From Actinocorallia populi (lineage in GTDB: Bacteria; Actinomycetota; Actinomycetes; Streptosporangiales; Streptosporangiaceae), in the NCBI RefSeq assembly GCF_002995495.1, contig NZ_PVZV01000002.1:930001-994000 (forward strand): a DNA stretch of 64,000 nucleotides, written 5' to 3'. The position numbers and the translations under genes are program-made. The first letter of the stretch is position 1; each line of letters opens with the position of its first letter. This document shows positions 33,535-43,044 of this stretch, piece by piece. Under the pieces are notes generated by a model. That model searched no databases, was not told the DNA's origin, and saw nothing but the letters and a program-made list of their open reading frames with translations.

Positions 33535-36513
33535 GTGAGTGAACGCCGTACCTCCCTCACCGCAAGGCTCGCGAGGCTGGGTTTCAGCGACGCGTCCGCG
33601 GCTGAGAGGGCCCTCTCCACTTCCCCTGTTCCACTCGACGATCCGCTGCTCGACGCCCTGGGCGGGACCGCGGATCCCGACCTGGCCCTGAGCGGACTCC
33701 TCCGGCTGGTCGAGGCCGATTCCGCTTTCCCCCGCCGGATGGCGGACGACCCCCTCTTCGCCGGCAGGCTCCTGGCCGTCCTGGGCGTCAGCACGGCCCT
33801 GGGCGACCACCTGGCGCGCCACCCCGGGCAGTGGAACGTTCTCACCGGACCGCCCGAAAGGCCTGCTCCAGGGCTGCTGCGCGCCGAACTGCTCGCCGCG
33901 GTGGGCGCCGACCCCGCCGACACGCTGCCCGTGGGACTGCCCGACGCGCTGGACGCGCTGCGGACCGCCTACCGGGGCAGGCTGCTGAACCTGGCCGGCC
34001 GCGACCTCACCGGCGAGGCGGACGTGCGGGAGGTGGCCGAGGAACTGGCCGTCCTGGCCGACGCCGCGCTGGAGGCGGGGCTGGCCGTCGCCCGCGCCCA
34101 GGTCCCCGAGCACGTGCTGTGCCGCCTGGCCGTCATCGGCATGGGCAAGTCCGGCGGGCGCGAGCTCAACTACGTCTCCGACGTGGACGTCATCTTCGTC
34201 GCGGAGCCCGCCGAGGGCGCCGAGGACAGGGAGGAGGAGGCGCTGCGCGCGGCCACCAGGCTGGCCTCGGCGATGATGCGGGCGTGTTCGGCCGTCACCC
34301 CCGAGGGCTCCCTGTGGGAGGTCGACCCCAACCTCCGCCCGGAGGGCAAGTCGGGCCCGCTGGTGCGCACCCTGGCCAGCCACCGCGCCTACTACGAGCG
34401 CTGGGCCAAGACCTGGGAGTTCCAGGCGCTGCTCAAGGCGCGCCCGGTGGCAGGCGACCCGGAGCTGGGGCGGGCCTACCTCGACGCCCTGTCCCCGATG
34501 GTGTGGAAGGCCGCGGCGGGGGAGGACTTCGTCGCGGACGTGCAGGCGATGCGCCGCAGGGTCGAGGAGCACCTGAGGGAGCGGCACGGCGAGGTCGAGC
34601 GGCAGCTCAAGCTCGGTCCGGGCGGACTGCGCGACGTGGAGTTCGCCGTGCAGCTCCTGCAGATGGTCCACGGCCGGACGGACGCCCAGCTGCACAGCCC
34701 CAACACCCTGGACGCCCTGGCCGCGCTGTCGGAGGGCGGGTACGTGGGGCGGGACGACGCCGCCGCGCTGGAGGAGGCGTACCGCTTCCTGCGCCGCACC
34801 GAGCACCTCATCCAGCTGCACCACCTGCGCCGCACCCACCTGGTGCCCGCCGACGAGGCGGGGCTGCGCCGGCTGGGCCGGGCGCTGGGGCTGACGGGAG
34901 ACCCCGCCGAGCGGTTCACCGAGTTGTGGCGCAGGCACGCGCGGGGCGTGCGGCGCATCCACGAGAAGCTCTTCTACCGGCCGCTGCTGCGGGCGGTGGC
35001 CAACCTGCCGGGCGAGGAGGCCAGGCTCACCCCGGAGGCGGCGCGGGCCCGGCTGCTGGCGCTGGGCTACAACGACCCGGCCGGGGCGCTGCGCCACATC
35101 GAGGCGCTCACCCGCGGAGTGTCGCGGCGGGCGGCGATCCAGCGCACGCTGCTGCCGGTGATGCTCGGCTGGTTCGCCGACGCGCCCGATCCGGACGCGG
35201 GGCTGCTGGGATTCCGCCGGGTCAGCGACGCGCTCGGCGCCACTCCCTGGTACCTGCGGCTGCTGCGCGACGACGTGACGGTGGCCGAGCGGATGGCGCG
35301 GCTGCTGGCCTCCAGCGCCTACGTCACCGACCTGCTGCTGCGCGCCCCCGACGCGGTGAAGATCCTGGGCGACGACGCCGAGCTCGCCCCCCGCCCCGTG
35401 GCGGACCTGCGCGCCGAGATGCTGGCGGTGGTGGGCAGGCACGGCGACCGGGAGAAGGCCGAGCACGCCGTCGCGGCGGTCCGGGCCATCCGGCGGCGGG
35501 AGCTGTTCCGCGTCTCGGCCGCAGACCTGCTGGACCTGGCCGACGTGCGGACGGTCAGCGAGGCGCTCAGCGACATCACCGCCGTCACCCTGGAGGCGGC
35601 GCTCACCGCGGCCGTCAACAAGGTCGAGACCGAGCGGGGGGAGCCGCTCCCGGCCCGGCTGGCGATCGTGGCGATGGGCCGGTTCGGCGGGCGCGAGATG
35701 AACTACGGCAGCGACGCCGACGTCATGTTCGTCTACGAGCCGGTGGAGGGCGCCGAGGACCGCCAGGCGCACCGGGCGGCGCACGCCGTCGTGGAGGAGC
35801 TGCGCAGGCTGCTGGCGCTGCCGGCGCCCGAGCCGCCGCTGGGCATCGACCCCAACCTCCGCCCGGAGGGCAAGTCGGGTCCGCTGGTGCGCAGCCTGTC
35901 GTCCTACGCCGCCTACTACCGGCGCTGGTCGTCGCCGTGGGAGAGCCAGGCGCTGCTGCGCGCCGACCCCGTCATCGGGGACGCGGGGCTGTGCGCGCGG
36001 TTCGCCCAGGTCATCAACCCGATCCGCTGGCCCGAGGGCGGCGTCGGCGAGCAGGAAGTGCAGGACATCCGCCGGCTCAAGGCGCGGATGGAGGCCGAGC
36101 GGCTGCCGCGCGGCGTCGACCGCAGGCTGCACCTGAAGCTCGGCCCAGGCGGCCTGTCGGACGTGGAGTGGGTGGCGCAGCTGCTGCAGCTGCGCCACGC
36201 GTTCGAGGTGCCCGAACTGCGCACCACCCGCACGCTCGCCGCGCTGGAGGCGGCGGTGGACTACTCGCTGCTGCGGGCCGAGGACGCCCGGACGCTGGTG
36301 GCCGCCTGGTGCCTGGCCACCCAGATCCGCGACGCGGTGATGCTGGTGCGCGGCCGGGCGTCGGACCTGCTGCCGACCGACCACCACCGGGAGCGCACGG
36401 CGGTCAGCGGGCTGCTGGGCTACTCCGGCAGCGGCGACCTGCTGGAGGACTGGCGCAGGCACGCCCGGCACGCCCGCGAGGTCACCGAGCGCGTCTTCTA
36501 CGGGACGCGGTGA
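33535..36513 (+). CDS. glnE: Bifunctional glutamine synthetase adenylyltransferase / deadenylase
   Basis: About 992 residues, full length. Two nucleotidyltransferase domains face opposite ends: the N-terminal deadenylase has GMGKSGGRELNYVSDVDVIFV, and the C-terminal adenylyltransferase has AMGRFGGREMNYGSDADVMFVYEP. Each is followed by a helical bundle with NLRPEGKSGPL. It adds AMP to, or removes it from, the tyrosine of GlnA according to nitrogen status. The GTG at 33535 is chosen; an in-frame TTG three codons earlier follows a stop closely. A terminator hairpin follows the gene. Confidence 0.95.
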   Translation: MSERRTSLTARLARLGFSDASAAERALSTSPVPLDDPLLDALGGTADPDLALSGLLRLVEADSAFPRRMADDPLFAGRLLAVLGVSTALGDHLARHPGQWNVLTGPPERPAPGLLRAELLAAVGADPADTLPVGLPDALDALRTAYRGRLLNLAGRDLTGEADVREVAEELAVLADAALEAGLAVARAQVPEHVLCRLAVIGMGKSGGRELNYVSDVDVIFVAEPAEGAEDREEEALRAATRLASAMMRACSAVTPEGSLWEVDPNLRPEGKSGPLVRTLASHRAYYERWAKTWEFQALLKARPVAGDPELGRAYLDALSPMVWKAAAGEDFVADVQAMRRRVEEHLRERHGEVERQLKLGPGGLRDVEFAVQLLQMVHGRTDAQLHSPNTLDALAALSEGGYVGRDDAAALEEAYRFLRRTEHLIQLHHLRRTHLVPADEAGLRRLGRALGLTGDPAERFTELWRRHARGVRRIHEKLFYRPLLRAVANLPGEEARLTPEAARARLLALGYNDPAGALRHIEALTRGVSRRAAIQRTLLPVMLGWFADAPDPDAGLLGFRRVSDALGATPWYLRLLRDDVTVAERMARLLASSAYVTDLLLRAPDAVKILGDDAELAPRPVADLRAEMLAVVGRHGDREKAEHAVAAVRAIRRRELFRVSAADLLDLADVRTVSEALSDITAVTLEAALTAAVNKVETERGEPLPARLAIVAMGRFGGREMNYGSDADVMFVYEPVEGAEDRQAHRAAHAVVEELRRLLALPAPEPPLGIDPNLRPEGKSGPLVRSLSSYAAYYRRWSSPWESQALLRADPVIGDAGLCARFAQVINPIRWPEGGVGEQEVQDIRRLKARMEAERLPRGVDRRLHLKLGPGGLSDVEWVAQLLQLRHAFEVPELRTTRTLAALEAAVDYSLLRAEDARTLVAAWCLATQIRDAVMLVRGRASDLLPTDHHRERTAVSGLLGYSGSGDLLEDWRRHARHAREVTERVFYGTR

Positions 36514-36518
36514 GCCGA

Positions 36519-36547
36519 CCCGGGCACGGTCTCGAGCCGTGCCCGGG
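36519..36547. terminator. Bidirectional terminator between glnE and the P450 gene
   Basis: CCCGGGCACGG / CCGTGCCCGGG (11-base stem, 7-base loop) in the 42-base convergent gap. Confidence 0.75.
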
Positions 36548-36555
36548 GACGGCCG

Positions 36556-37737
36556 TCAGCGGCGGGCGGTCACCTTGGTGGGCAGCGAGAGGAAGCCGCG
36601 GTTGATGGAGGTGTGCACCCGCTCGGCGGCGGCCTCGTCGATCTCGTAGTCGGCGACGACCGCCGTCAGCTCCTTCAGGGCCAGCCGGGCCTCCAGCCGG
36701 GCCAGGTTCGCGCCCAGGCAGTGGTGGCGGCCGTTGCCGAAGGTGAGGTGCTGGCGGGCTTCGCGGTCGAGGTCGAACCGGTCGGGGTCGGAGAAGGCCC
36801 GCGGGTCGCGGTTGGCCGCGCCGCTCAGCAGCAGGACCTTGGCGCCGGCGGGGATCGTCACCCCGTGGAGTTCGACGTCCTCGGTGGTGGTGCGGGGCGA
36901 CGACTGGGAGACCGCGTCGTAGCGCAGGGTCTCCTCGATCCAGTCCTCGATCCGGCCGGCGAAGGCGCGCTGGCGCTCGGCGGGGTGCTTCCACGCGGCG
37001 TGCCAGGCGTTGCCCAGCAGCAGCATCGTGGTCTCGCTGCCCGCGCCGATCAGGAGGATCAGGATCCCGATGATCTCCTCGGGGGTGAGCCGGTCCTCGT
37101 TCTCGGCGGCCTGGAGCAGCCCCGACAGCAGGTCGTCCTGGGGCCGCTCGGCGCGTTCGGCGGTCAGCTGCGCGTAGTAGCCGATCAGCGCGCCCATGGC
37201 GTCGGTCGAGCCCTCGTGCATCTGGCCGTCGCCCTCCTCCGGGGCGTGCATGATGGCGAAGCCGAGGTCGCGGACCTTCGCGCGGTCGGACTCGGGCACG
37301 CCGACCAGCTCGGAGATGACGTCGATGGGGAACTTCTGGGCGAAGTCGATCAGGTCGAACTCGTCGCCCTCCAGCAGCGGCTCCAGGTGGGAGCGGGCGA
37401 TCTCCAGCAGCCGCGGTTCGAGGGCGGCGATGCGGCGGGGGGTGAACGCCTTGTTGACCAGCCCGCGCATCCGGGTGTGCTTCGGCGGGTCCATGGCGAT
37501 GAAGGAGAAGAACTGCTCGGCCTGGGGGCCCCAGAAGGGCTCCTCGATCCGGATCCCGTTCCTGCTGGAGAAGCGCCGGTCGTCGCGGAACGCCGCCAGG
37601 ACGTCGGCGTGCCGGGACAGCGCCCAGAACCCGTCCTTCTCGTTGTGGTAGACGGGCGCCTCTTCCCGCAGCCGCGCGTAGAACGGGTACGGGTCCTCGT
37701 GGACCGTGAAGTCGAACGGGCTGTAACGCAGCTCCAT
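36556..37737 (-). CDS. Cytochrome P450
   Basis: 393 residues, usual for a bacterial P450. The haem loop is FGNGRHHCLG with C340 as the thiolate ligand. The I-helix oxygen-activating motif is GAGSETT, and the ExxR motif is EETLRYD. No membrane anchor, so it is soluble and needs separate ferredoxin and reductase, which are not in the window. The ATG at 37737 has AAGGTG upstream and begins the typical MELRYSPFD strand. It diverges from a methyltransferase gene by 92 bases. The substrate is unknown. Confidence 0.93.
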   Translation of the reverse strand: MELRYSPFDFTVHEDPYPFYARLREEAPVYHNEKDGFWALSRHADVLAAFRDDRRFSSRNGIRIEEPFWGPQAEQFFSFIAMDPPKHTRMRGLVNKAFTPRRIAALEPRLLEIARSHLEPLLEGDEFDLIDFAQKFPIDVISELVGVPESDRAKVRDLGFAIMHAPEEGDGQMHEGSTDAMGALIGYYAQLTAERAERPQDDLLSGLLQAAENEDRLTPEEIIGILILLIGAGSETTMLLLGNAWHAAWKHPAERQRAFAGRIEDWIEETLRYDAVSQSSPRTTTEDVELHGVTIPAGAKVLLLSGAANRDPRAFSDPDRFDLDREARQHLTFGNGRHHCLGANLARLEARLALKELTAVVADYEIDEAAAERVHTSINRGFLSLPTKVTARR

Positions 37738-37829
37738 CGCCGCACCTTTCACGTTGTTTATGGCCACCAAGACGATCATGTCGTGAAAATTTCGGGATGT
37801 CAGGGATTCGTGGGGCACAATGAGGTTCC

Positions 37830-38645
37830 GTGAGCGCTGAACGTGTCCCACGGGGAATCGACCCGACCAGGGCGCACCCCGCGCGCCGGTACAACTACTG
37901 GCTCGGCGGCAAGGACAACTTCGCCGTGGACCGGGAGTCGGCCGAGATCCTCGCGTCGGCCTTCCCCACCATCAGGCTCTCCGCGCTGGAGAACCGCAGG
38001 TTCCTGCAGCGGGCGGTGCGCTACCTGGCCGCCGAGGCGGGGATCAGGCAGTTCCTCGACATCGGCGCGGGGCTTCCGTCCGCGGGCAACGTGCACGAGA
38101 TCGCCCAGGGCGTCGCCCCGGAGTCACGGGTGGTCTACGTCGACAACGACCCGATCGTGCTGGTGCACGCCCGCGCGCTGCTGAACAGCTCTCCCGAGGG
38201 CGCGACCGCGTACGTGGACGCGGACCTGCGCGAGCCCGAGAAGATCCTGGGCGCCCCCGAACTCGCCGAGACGCTGGACCTGTCGCGGCCGACGGCGCTG
38301 ATCCTGGTCGCGACCATGCACTTCATCACCGAAGAAGAGGACGCCTACGGGCTGCTGGGCAGGCTGCGCGAGGTCCTCGCCCCCGGCAGCCACATCGTCA
38401 TGACGCACGCGACCCTCGACTACCTCTCCCCGGAGCGGGGGGCCGAGGTCACCGAGGCCGACAAGAAGAGCGGCGTGACCTTCCAGATGCGGACCACCCG
38501 GGAGTTCGCCCGGTTCTTCGAGGGGCTCGACCTCGTCGAACCGGGGATCACCTCCGTCGTCGACTGGCGTCCCGACGTTCCGCCCGAGCAGCGGCCCGCG
38601 GTCGAGGACGTCTCGATGCTCTGCGCCGTGGCCCGGGTGCCCTGA
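37830..38645 (+). CDS. DUF574-family SAM-dependent methyltransferase-like protein
   Basis: 271 residues. The opening GIDPTRAHPARRYNYWLGGKDNF is the family hallmark, common in large copy number in Streptomyces and Streptosporangiales. The SAM motif is FLDIGAGLPSAGNVHEIA, then VVYVDNDP. The role in these bacteria is unresolved; members have been tied to development and secondary metabolism. The GTG start has GAGG five bases upstream. It shares a divergent gap with the P450 gene, which may mean co-regulation. Confidence 0.9.
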   Translation: MSAERVPRGIDPTRAHPARRYNYWLGGKDNFAVDRESAEILASAFPTIRLSALENRRFLQRAVRYLAAEAGIRQFLDIGAGLPSAGNVHEIAQGVAPESRVVYVDNDPIVLVHARALLNSSPEGATAYVDADLREPEKILGAPELAETLDLSRPTALILVATMHFITEEEDAYGLLGRLREVLAPGSHIVMTHATLDYLSPERGAEVTEADKKSGVTFQMRTTREFARFFEGLDLVEPGITSVVDWRPDVPPEQRPAVEDVSMLCAVARVP

Positions 38646-38664
38646 GGCGTCGCCCCCGCGACCG

Positions 38665-39471
38665 TCACACCGGGGCCCGGCCGCCCCGCCGCCTGAGGTG
38701 GACCAGCCAGGAGGCGCCGGTCGCCAGCAGGATCACCGCGGCGCCGGCCACCGCGTCCAGGACGTAGTGGTTGGCCGTCGCCATGATGACCAGCACGGTC
38801 ACCACCGGGTAGAGCACGCCCAGCGTCCGCACCCACCAGGCCCGGCCCAGCAGCGCCAGCGCGATGCCGCACCACAGCGCCCAGCCCGCGTGCATCGACG
38901 GCATCGCGGCGTACTGGTTGGACATCGCCGTCGAGGCGCCGGAGGAGTACAGGCCGGGGGTGTCGAAGAAGACGACCGGGTCGACGAAGCCGTGCTCGGG
39001 CAGGAACCGCGGCGGCGCCAGCGGGAAGAGCCAGAAGCCGATCAGCGCCAGCCCGGTGGCGGCCATGATGCCGGTGCGCAGCCACGCGTAGTGCAGGGGG
39101 CGGCTGCGGTAGAGCCAGGCGACGACGCCGATCGTCACCACGAAGTGGGCGCTGAGGTAGAAGAGGTTGGCGGCCGTGGCCAGCCACTGGTGTTCCAGCA
39201 GCATCCGGTTGAGGCCCAGCTCCACGTCCAGGCCCGCGGCCCGCTCCCAGTCCAGGATCCGCAGGGCGTTGCGGAACGCCGCTTGGGGACCGTCGGGGTC
39301 GTCGAGGATGACCCGGGTGGCCATGTAGGCGGCGTAGAAGAAGGCGATCAGCAGGAGCTCGCGCCACACGGGCGGCGTGCGGACCGCCGGGATCACCGGC
39401 CGGACGTCCGCGCCGCCGCCCGTGACCGGGACTCCCTGGAGTTTGGGGGGAGGTGGGGCGATCTGGAGCAT
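38665..39471 (-). CDS. PAP2-family membrane phosphatase / inositol-phosphoryl-transferase-like protein
   Basis: 268 residues with about six membrane helices. Conserved residues fall in YAAMPSMHAGWALW (motif with histidine) and in MATANHYVLDAVAGA (the second histidine and aspartate), as in PAP2_3/Aur1-like proteins. These act on lipid phosphates or transfer phospho-head groups at the outer membrane face. The ATG start precedes a proline-rich stretch; helix one starts at residue 35. The 212 bases upstream contain an AT-rich run (39474-39510) likely to hold the promoter. Confidence 0.85.
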   Translation of the reverse strand: MLQIAPPPPKLQGVPVTGGGADVRPVIPAVRTPPVWRELLLIAFFYAAYMATRVILDDPDGPQAAFRNALRILDWERAAGLDVELGLNRMLLEHQWLATAANLFYLSAHFVVTIGVVAWLYRSRPLHYAWLRTGIMAATGLALIGFWLFPLAPPRFLPEHGFVDPVVFFDTPGLYSSGASTAMSNQYAAMPSMHAGWALWCGIALALLGRAWWVRTLGVLYPVVTVLVIMATANHYVLDAVAGAAVILLATGASWLVHLRRRGGRAPV

Positions 39472-39683
39472 GGATTAACTTTGGCGGAATTTAAGCTTTT
39501 TGAGATCACCATGCTGGATGGTCTTCGCCTCAGACTTTCGGCGTAGTCCACCCTCACCCCCGGGTCGGGGACGGCTCAGGGACGCGCGCCGAACGATCCA
39601 CAGAATCGGGGAAAACGCCAACCGCGGCTGTGCGTGGTCGTACGGTGACTCTGCAAGGTCCTCACCGATCCCAAGGAGTGCAT

Positions 39684-40415
39684 GTGAGCACCGACGGACA
39701 GCCGCACATCCTCGCCATCGGCGGCGGGAGCTTCCTGCCCAACGCCAGGTACGGGCTCGAGCCCAGCCCGCTGCTGCGCTACGCCTTCGACCTCACCGGG
39801 CAGGACCGCCCCCGCGTCTGCTTCCTGGCCACCGCCACCGGCGACCCGGCCGAGCGGCTGGCGCTGGCCTACGACGCCTTCAACCGGATGGACGCCGAGG
39901 TCAGCCATCTCGCGCTGTTCCCCATGCCCAACCTCGAGGACGTGCGCGGCCACCTGCTCGCCCAGGACCTCGTCTACGTCTTCGGCGGCAGCGTGGTGAA
40001 CCTGCTGGCGCTGTGGCGGGCGCACGGCCTGGCCGAGGTCTTCGAGGAGGTCTGGCGGGCGGGCGTGGTGCTGGCCGGGCAGAGCGCCGGCGCGTTGTGC
40101 TGGCACTCCGGCGGCAACACCGACTCCTTCGGGCCCGAGCTGCGCCCGCTGCGGGACGGCCTCGGCCTGCTGCCCTACTCCTGCGGCGTGCACTACGACA
40201 GCGACCCGCAGCGGCGCCCGCTGCTGCAGGCCTCGGTCGGCTCGGGCGAGCTGCCCGACGGCTACGCCGCCGACGAGGGGGTCGGCCTGCACTACGTGGG
40301 CACCGAGTTCGTCCAGGCGGTGTCGTACCGGCCGCACGCGCGGGCGTGGCGGATCGAGGGCGACGGCTCGGGCGGGGCGAAGGAGACGCCCATCGAGCCG
40401 CGCCAGCTCAAGTAG
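39684..40415 (+). CDS. Peptidase E (S51 family) dipeptidase-like protein
   Basis: 243 residues. ILAIGGGSF opens the flavodoxin-like fold; the nucleophile is S134 in LAGQSAGALCWH, and the histidine in GVHYDSD is the probable catalytic base. Related enzymes are cyanophycinase and aspartyl dipeptidase. The GTG has AAGGAG five bases upstream. It ends 10 bases before lipB and may be cotranscribed with it. The exact peptide substrate is not known. Confidence 0.85.
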   Translation: MSTDGQPHILAIGGGSFLPNARYGLEPSPLLRYAFDLTGQDRPRVCFLATATGDPAERLALAYDAFNRMDAEVSHLALFPMPNLEDVRGHLLAQDLVYVFGGSVVNLLALWRAHGLAEVFEEVWRAGVVLAGQSAGALCWHSGGNTDSFGPELRPLRDGLGLLPYSCGVHYDSDPQRRPLLQASVGSGELPDGYAADEGVGLHYVGTEFVQAVSYRPHARAWRIEGDGSGGAKETPIEPRQLK

Positions 40416-40425
40416 GCTCTGCAGT

Positions 40426-41094
40426 GTGATTTTCGTGCATGCGGGCTTCGGTGACCAGGCGGTTCCCTACGAGGAGGGGTGGGCCCTGCAGCGGCGCACC
40501 CACGAGCGCCGGGTCGCCGGCGAGATCGACGACACGGTGATCCTGCTGGAGCACGAGCCGGTCTACACCGCGGGCAAGCGCACCGAGCCGCTGGACCGTC
40601 CGATGGGCGACCCGGGGGCCCCGGTGATCGACGTCGACCGCGGCGGGAAGATCACCTGGCACGGCCCGGGGCAGCTGACGTTCTACCCGATCGTGCGGCT
40701 TGCCGACCCGATCGACGTGGTGGCGTTCGTGCGGCTGCTCGAGGAGGCCATGATCGGGGTCATGGCGGACTTCGGCCTGACCGGGGTGCGGGTCGAGGGG
40801 CGCAGCGGCGTCTGGCTGGTCGACGGGGTGAACCCGGACCGCAAGCTGGTCTCCGTCGGGCTGCGGGTCTCCCAGGGGGTGACCATGCACGGGGTGCAGA
40901 TCAACTGCGACTGCGACCTGGGCTGGTTCGACAAGATCGTGCCCTGCGGCCTCAAGGACACCTCCTCCACCTCGCTCACCCGCGAGCTGGGCCGCCCGGT
41001 GGGGGTCCGCGAGGTGCTCCCGCTGGTGGAGAAGCACCTCGCGGCGCGGCTGGGCGCGACCGAGACGGCGCACCGCACGCTCGCGCAGCCGTAG
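40426..41094 (+). CDS. lipB: Octanoyltransferase LipB
   Basis: 222 residues. It carries RGGKITWHGPGQLTFYPI, the lysine K140 in NPDRKLVSVGLRV and the acyl-thioester cysteine C174 in IVPCGLKD. It moves octanoyl groups from acyl-carrier protein to lipoyl domains, which LipA (42111-43043) then converts to lipoyl. Their target SucB lies 9 kb away. Two overlapping GTGs are possible; the second keeps the frame. lipA is separated from it by two minus-strand genes. Confidence 0.95.
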   Translation: MIFVHAGFGDQAVPYEEGWALQRRTHERRVAGEIDDTVILLEHEPVYTAGKRTEPLDRPMGDPGAPVIDVDRGGKITWHGPGQLTFYPIVRLADPIDVVAFVRLLEEAMIGVMADFGLTGVRVEGRSGVWLVDGVNPDRKLVSVGLRVSQGVTMHGVQINCDCDLGWFDKIVPCGLKDTSSTSLTRELGRPVGVREVLPLVEKHLAARLGATETAHRTLAQP

Positions 41095-41098
41095 GGCC

Positions 41099-41587
41099 TC
41101 ACCCCATCGTCTTGAAGATCGTCTCTCCGTGGGCGGCGGCGTCGGAGAAGAACCGGCCCAGGGTGTGGTAGCTCGGTTTGAACAGGTTGTCCCGGGCGGC
41201 GTCGGTCCAGCTCGACACGCCCTGGACGTCCGCCATCGCCATCGCGGCGAGGTCGAAGCGGCGCGAGGGGAAGGGCGTGTGGGCCAGGTGGTCGGCGGCG
41301 ATCTTCACCCGCTCCTGGGAGAGGAAGATGACGTCGAACCCCAGCGCGTCGGCGCCGTCCTCGGTGAGCAGGCGGCCGCCGCACACGATGTCGGCTTCGG
41401 GGGAGCGTCCCTCCCAGGGGTCCCCGGTGATCAGGTAGTGCAGCCCCTGCCAGTTACCGGCCAGGTCGAGCACCCTTCCGGGGTGGGCCTTGCGCCAGTC
41501 GGGGGAACCGAACACCTGCCGCGCCACCTGGCCCGGGTCGGCACCGCCCTCCACCGGCAGCCTCAGATAGGTCATGGCCAGCGCCAC
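41099..41587 (-). CDS. DUF1877 (YfbM-like) family protein
   Basis: About 162 residues. It shows the family pattern: WQGLHYLITGDPWEG near residue 50, and C-terminal FSDAAAHGETIF. The GTG at 41587, with GAGAGGAA upstream, is preferred to an ATG five codons earlier that has no ribosome site. It converges with lipB. The function of this family is unknown; it is soluble. Confidence 0.8.
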   Translation of the reverse strand: MALAMTYLRLPVEGGADPGQVARQVFGSPDWRKAHPGRVLDLAGNWQGLHYLITGDPWEGRSPEADIVCGGRLLTEDGADALGFDVIFLSQERVKIAADHLAHTPFPSRRFDLAAMAMADVQGVSSWTDAARDNLFKPSYHTLGRFFSDAAAHGETIFKTMG

Positions 41588-41614
41588 GGCTGTTCCTCTC
41601 ATTTGTTCATGTGC

Positions 41615-41637
41615 GACTCGTTTGGCAACAGCGAGTC
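41615..41637. promoter_or_regulatory. Weak inverted repeat upstream of DUF1877
   Basis: GACTCG (41615-41620) and CGAGTC (41632-41637) with an 11-base spacer, 28 bases before the DUF1877 start. It may be an operator; support is only the symmetry. Confidence 0.25.
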
Positions 41638-41731
41638 ACCCTAGAGAGATCGCTTCGCGCGCGGGAGCCAAAACCGGGAATCGGCCTGCATGGACCACCC
41701 GATTGTTATACAGACTGTACTTTTCTATCCC

Positions 41732-42055
41732 TCAGTCCACCTTCTGGACACGTACCGCGGTGCCGTACGCGCAGATCTCCGTCCCCACATCGCGCAGGTC
41801 ATGGGACTCGTAGCGGACGGCCAGGACGGCGTCCGCGCCCGCCTCCTCGGCGGCCCTGACCAGCCGCCTGCGCGCCTGCAGGCGGAAGTCGTGCAGCTCC
41901 TTGGCCATACCGCGGGGTTCGCCCCCCAGCAGCGTCTTGAGGCCCGCCTCGATGCTCGACGCGCCGCTGCGGACCATGACCGTGAGCCCGAACACATCGC
42001 CGATCACCTCGGTCACCCGGTATCCGGGCAGGTCGTTCATGGTAGAGACGATCAT
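41732..42055 (-). CDS. YbjQ / UPF0145 family protein
   Basis: 107 residues. The conserved core [30 protein letters not shown] and the helical segment [29 protein letters not shown] match the family, whose members form pentameric beta-helical rings. The ATG has GGAGG eight bases upstream. It is divergent from lipA. Function is unknown. Confidence 0.88.
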   Translation of the reverse strand: MIVSTMNDLPGYRVTEVIGDVFGLTVMVRSGASSIEAGLKTLLGGEPRGMAKELHDFRLQARRRLVRAAEEAGADAVLAVRYESHDLRDVGTEICAYGTAVRVQKVD

Positions 42056-42110
42056 GGGGGGTGCCTCCGCTGCGGATGAAGAACGCCGATCTGGGACGTA
42101 CCCTAGCCAT

Positions 42111-43043
42111 GTGAGTGCTGTAGCCCCAGAGGGGCGGAAGCTGCTGCGGCTGGAAGTGCGCAACGCCGAAGTCCCCATCGAACGCAAACCGTCGTGGATC
42201 AAGACCAAGCTCAAGATGGGCCCCCAGTACCGGGAGCTCACCGAGCTGGTCAAGGGCGAGGGCCTGCACACCGTCTGCCAGGAAGCCGGCTGCCCCAACA
42301 TCTTCGAATGCTGGGAGGACCGCGAGGCCACCTTCCTCATCGGCGGCGACCAGTGCACCCGGCGCTGCGACTTCTGCCAGATCGACACCGGCAGGCCCGC
42401 CGAGTACGACACCGGCGAGCCCGCCCGGGTGGCCGACTCCGTGGCGACCATGGGCCTGAAGTACGCCACCGTCACCGGTGTGGCCCGCGACGACCTGCCC
42501 GACCAGGGCGCCTGGCTGTACGCCGAGACCGTGCGGCAGATCCACGAGCGGGTCCCCGGCTGCGGCGTCGAGCTGCTGGCCCCGGACTTCAACGGGCGGC
42601 CCGACCTGCTCGGCCAGGTCTTCGACGCCGCGCCCGAGGTGTTCGCGCACAACCTGGAGACGGTGCCGCGGATCTTCAAGCGCATCCGCCCGGCGTTCCG
42701 CTACGAGCGCTCCCTGGACGTGATCACCCAGGCCCGCCGGGCCGGCCTCGTCACCAAGTCCAACCTCATCCTGGGCATGGGCGAGATCCGCGAGGAGATC
42801 TCCCAGGCGCTGACCGACCTGCACGAGGCCGGCTGCGAGCTGATCACCATCACCCAGTACCTGCGCCCCACCCCGCGCCACCACCCCGTGGAGCGCTGGG
42901 TCAAGCCGCAGGAGTTCGTCGAGCTCCAGGAGGAGGCCGGCGAGATCGGCTTCGCCGGAGTCATGTCCGGACCGCTGGTGCGCTCCAGCTACCGCGCGGG
43001 CCGGCTGTACCGCCAGGCGGTCGAGGCGCGCGCCGATCACTAG
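42111..43043 (+). CDS. lipA: Lipoyl synthase
   Basis: 310 residues, radical-SAM. The auxiliary [4Fe-4S] cluster is bound by C56, C61 and C67 ([12 protein letters not shown]), and the radical-SAM cluster by C82, C86 and C89 (CTRRCDFC). The C-terminal serine that also binds the auxiliary cluster is in VRSSYRAG. It inserts two sulfur atoms into octanoylated lipoyl domains, sacrificing its own cluster, so Fe-S repair is needed. The GTG start precedes the lipoyl synthase extension; DUF4191 follows by one base. Confidence 0.96.
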   Translation: MSAVAPEGRKLLRLEVRNAEVPIERKPSWIKTKLKMGPQYRELTELVKGEGLHTVCQEAGCPNIFECWEDREATFLIGGDQCTRRCDFCQIDTGRPAEYDTGEPARVADSVATMGLKYATVTGVARDDLPDQGAWLYAETVRQIHERVPGCGVELLAPDFNGRPDLLGQVFDAAPEVFAHNLETVPRIFKRIRPAFRYERSLDVITQARRAGLVTKSNLILGMGEIREEISQALTDLHEAGCELITITQYLRPTPRHHPVERWVKPQEFVELQEEAGEIGFAGVMSGPLVRSSYRAGRLYRQAVEARADH

Positions 43044-43044
43044 A

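Noticed and set aside
33394-36471. A minus-strand frame of about 1000 codons opposite glnE
   Set aside because: Low-complexity sequence and no motifs; it is the antisense shadow of glnE, which has two intact catalytic domains.
37747-37788. TTTCACG and CGTGAAA as an operator in the P450/methyltransferase gap
   Set aside because: One arm is the complement of the P450 ribosome-binding region and the spacer is 28 bases, so the symmetry is likely chance.
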